Below, one piece after another: positions 6,541-8,547 of a DNA stretch of 8,547 bases. The stretch is from Rhodospirillaceae bacterium. Lineage in GTDB: Bacteria; Pseudomonadota; Alphaproteobacteria; UBA7887. The DNA is taken from positions 1 to 8,547 of the forward strand of contig PAVD01000066.1 in the NCBI GenBank assembly GCA_002712985.1, given 5' to 3'. Under the pieces are notes generated by a model that was not told the origin of the DNA, did no database searches, and saw only the letters and a list, made by a program, of their open reading frames with translations. The translations under genes were made by a program, and so were the position numbers. The first letter of the stretch is position 1. Every line of letters starts with the position of its first letter.

Positions 6541-8226
6541 ATGCCTTTGTTGACTCTGCATGATCCTACAAACGCAAGTCGCTACTATGAGAAGGGGCTT
6601 TGGCGTGAAGAAGGCCTATACGACTACGCGGCTCACCATGCAAGAACCAATCCAAATGATTTCGCCCTACGAGATAGTCGTAATCGTCTCACTTGGCAGG
6701 AGGTTGTCCAACGGTCTTGTAATATAGCGCATGTTTTAGCAAGCATGGGTTTAAAGACGGGGGATCGGGTGGCTATGGGACTTTCCAATCGTGTCGAAGC
6801 ACCTTTAGTACTTCTTGCATGTTCCCGGAACGGATACGTATGCACTCCCTCCCTTCATCGAAATTATAGCACCGCTGAGATGCTAACGCTTGTAAACGAA
6901 ATAGATGCAGCGGCAGTAATTAGCGAAAAAGGATGGAGCGCCGATAAAGGGGATCTCGCCAAACTAATTCAAACAAAGAACCAGAATCGTGTTTGCTTTT
7001 CCCTATCAGACGATCGCACCTTAGCTGACGAATTCTCAAATTTGGAAAGTGAGGGAAATGATGGTGCATCTCCTCAATTGGGGGCCGACAAAGTTTGCTA
7101 TCTTGCCTTTACCTCTGGGACTACTGGTAGGGCAAAAGGTGTAATGCACAGCGATAATACCCTTCTTGCAAATGCCCGAGATTTGGTGACCGATTGGCAA
7201 CATGACCGATCGACCGTGTTGCTCTCACTTAGTCCACTATCCCACCATATTGCATGGGTTGGTTTGGCTCAGGCTTTAATTGGTGGTTCGGAATTTGTGA
7301 TAAACGATCCTCCACGCGGTATGACTACTTTAGATTGGCTTTGCGAAGCTAACGCCACTTATGTGATGGGTGTCCCGACACACGCGATCGATCTACTCCA
7401 AGAGCAGCGTGAGCGACGACAGAAGTCACTTGGAATGGTAAAAGTTTTTTATATGGCTGGCGCACCCATTCCCCGTAGTATTGCAGAATGTTTCCTGGCA
7501 CAGGGTATCGTGCCGCAAAATGTATACGGAATGACTGAAAATTCTTCCCATCAATATACACATCCAGAGGACGATACCGATATTATTGTTTCTAGTTGTG
7601 GGCGTGGAGGTAGGGCATACGAGGTGAGAATTTTTAATCCTGAGGATAGAGATCAATCTATTGGCGTGGGTCAGGTGGGAGAAATTGGCGGGCGTGGTGC
7701 CGCTTTAATGCTCGGTTACTTTAATGATCAGGGATCAACGGAAAAGTCTTTTAATAAAGACGGATGGTTTATGAGTGGCGACCTGGGCCGAATCGATGCA
7801 AGTGGCAATCTAGAGGTTGTTGGTAGGTCAAAAGACATCATTATTAGAGGCGGGCGCAATATACATCCACGCAAGATAGAAGATCTTGTGCTGGAGTTTC
7901 CAGGAATCCAAAAAGCGGCCGCAATCCCTGTTCCGGACCGGCGACTTGGGGAGAAGGTATGTCTAGTCATTTTGAGCGATGGCGGTCGCAAACCCGATGC
8001 AGATGAAGTTTTGAATTTTTTGTACGCATCAGGACTTTCTATATATGACATGCCGGAATATTACGCGGTATCTGAGTCTTTCCCTCTTACCGCAAGTGGC
8101 AAAATATTGAAGCGAGCCTTGATAGCAGAGGTAAAACAAGGAACCTTAGTTCCGGTGCCTGTACGGTTTAAGGTTGATAATCATATTGGGGATGAAGCGG
8201 TAGAAGATGAAACTGATAAATCTTGA
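6541..8226 (+). CDS. Acyl-CoA ligase (AMP-forming), AliA-like
   Basis: A 561-residue ANL-superfamily enzyme that adenylates a carboxylic acid with ATP and transfers it to CoA. Visible in order: substrate-side N-domain with LLACSRNGYV-x-x-PSLHRNY (91-109), a block I associate with cyclohexanecarboxylate-CoA ligase AliA and relatives; phosphate loop TSGTTGRAKG (191-200); YGMTE (329-333); SGDLG (412-416, D414 binds the AMP ribose); GRSKDIIIRGGRNIHP (428-443, hinge); and the catalytic lysine K521 in TASGKILKRAL. About 40 residues follow this lysine, and the tail is rich in D/E. No signal or membrane segment is seen. It starts 3 nt after the crotonase stop with no evident ribosome site, which suggests coupled translation, and its end overlaps the next crotonase by 20 nt. 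The family is firm; an alicyclic or short branched acid as substrate is inference from motif and context. Fatty-acid or aryl-acid ligase remains possible. Confidence 0.92.
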   Translation: MPLLTLHDPTNASRYYEKGLWREEGLYDYAAHHARTNPNDFALRDSRNRLTWQEVVQRSCNIAHVLASMGLKTGDRVAMGLSNRVEAPLVLLACSRNGYVCTPSLHRNYSTAEMLTLVNEIDAAAVISEKGWSADKGDLAKLIQTKNQNRVCFSLSDDRTLADEFSNLESEGNDGASPQLGADKVCYLAFTSGTTGRAKGVMHSDNTLLANARDLVTDWQHDRSTVLLSLSPLSHHIAWVGLAQALIGGSEFVINDPPRGMTTLDWLCEANATYVMGVPTHAIDLLQEQRERRQKSLGMVKVFYMAGAPIPRSIAECFLAQGIVPQNVYGMTENSSHQYTHPEDDTDIIVSSCGRGGRAYEVRIFNPEDRDQSIGVGQVGEIGGRGAALMLGYFNDQGSTEKSFNKDGWFMSGDLGRIDASGNLEVVGRSKDIIIRGGRNIHPRKIEDLVLEFPGIQKAAAIPVPDRRLGEKVCLVILSDGGRKPDADEVLNFLYASGLSIYDMPEYYAVSESFPLTASGKILKRALIAEVKQGTLVPVPVRFKVDNHIGDEAVEDETDKS

Positions 8227-8547
8227 TTGGTATGAAGATGTAGCGGTAATGAAGATCAACCGCCCAAAGTCCTTGAACGCCCTGTCATTCGGTTTACTGG
8301 ATGAGATGGAAGTGTGTTTCCGGAAGGTTAATGGCTCGAAAAGCAGGGTGCTTATTGTCACGGGCACTGGCGATAAGGCTTTTTGTGCAGGGGCCGATGT
8401 TGTCGAGCTTACTGGGAAAACCCCCGCGGAACACCGGCGTGGTGTAGAAAGAGGTCAGGCTTTATTTGAGGGACTGTCTCGTTTCCCTGTACCGGTTATC
8501 GCCCTCATCAACGGGTACGCGTTTGGTGGAGGCCTCGAACTTGCTTT
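8207..8547 (+). CDS. Enoyl-CoA hydratase/isomerase, 5' part (3' end outside window)
   Basis: The first 113 residues of a second crotonase; the frame runs open off the right edge, and the family is usually about 255-265 residues. Visible: the NRP-x-x-LNALS segment (18-27), oxyanion loop AFCAGADVVEL (58-68), PVIALINGYAFGGGLELA (96-113) with the second oxyanion glycines, and E111 at the position of the catalytic Glu144 of rat enoyl-CoA hydratase. The second catalytic Glu (Glu164) would lie beyond the window. Unlike its MenB/BadI-like neighbour, it therefore keeps the hydratase signature so far and could hydrate an alpha,beta-unsaturated acyl-CoA, as BadK does for cyclohexene carboxyl-CoA. The ATG is the first possible start, because an in-frame TAG lies at 8201-8203. 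It overlaps the ligase end by 20 nt, so translation is probably coupled. Isomerase or dehydratase activity cannot be excluded on half a protein. Confidence 0.9.
   Translation, partial: MKLINLDWYEDVAVMKINRPKSLNALSFGLLDEMEVCFRKVNGSKSRVLIVTGTGDKAFCAGADVVELTGKTPAEHRRGVERGQALFEGLSRFPVPVIALINGYAFGGGLELA

Overview
The window looks like a bacterial chromosome fragment, moderately AT-rich by eye (not counted). It is probably proteobacterial: it carries a glutathione-dependent (class III) formaldehyde dehydrogenase, a COG3146-type N-acyltransferase and several CoA-ester catabolism genes. No sequence here fixes the genus. I see no tRNA, rRNA, CRISPR array, insertion sequence or phage gene.

Layout. (1) Bases 1-417, plus strand: the 3' end of a 2-keto-4-pentenoate hydratase / fumarylacetoacetate-hydrolase-like gene cut by the left edge. 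(2) Bases 418-767: a gap between converging genes. Its only coding signal is a 56-residue proline-rich acidic ORF on the minus strand (465-635). (3) Bases 768-5060, minus strand: four tightly packed genes, read from right to left: RidA-family protein, class III omega-aminotransferase, COG3146 FemAB/GNAT-like acyltransferase, class III alcohol dehydrogenase. (4) Bases 5061-5203: a divergent promoter region. (5) Bases 5204-8547, plus strand: msrA, a MenB/BadI-like crotonase, an AliA-like acyl-CoA ligase and a second enoyl-CoA hydratase that runs off the right edge. The last three are spaced by 3 nt or overlap, as in an operon.

How the genes may work together. In the minus block, the aminotransferase would make carbonyl products, the RidA-like protein would deal with reactive enamine/imine intermediates of PLP chemistry, and the dehydrogenase would oxidise S-hydroxymethyl-glutathione formed from formaldehyde. 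In the plus block, the ligase would activate a carboxylic acid to its CoA thioester, the second crotonase would hydrate an enoyl-CoA, and the MenB/BadI-like crotonase could do C-C bond chemistry such as ring opening of a beta-keto cyclic acyl-CoA. This gene combination resembles the cyclohexanecarboxylate (Ali/Bad) logic, and the substrate is unknown. The most notable points are that candidate alicyclic-acid operon, the odd active-site loop of its BadI-like enzyme, the unannotated proline-rich small protein and the RidA-aminotransferase-acyltransferase-dehydrogenase operon.
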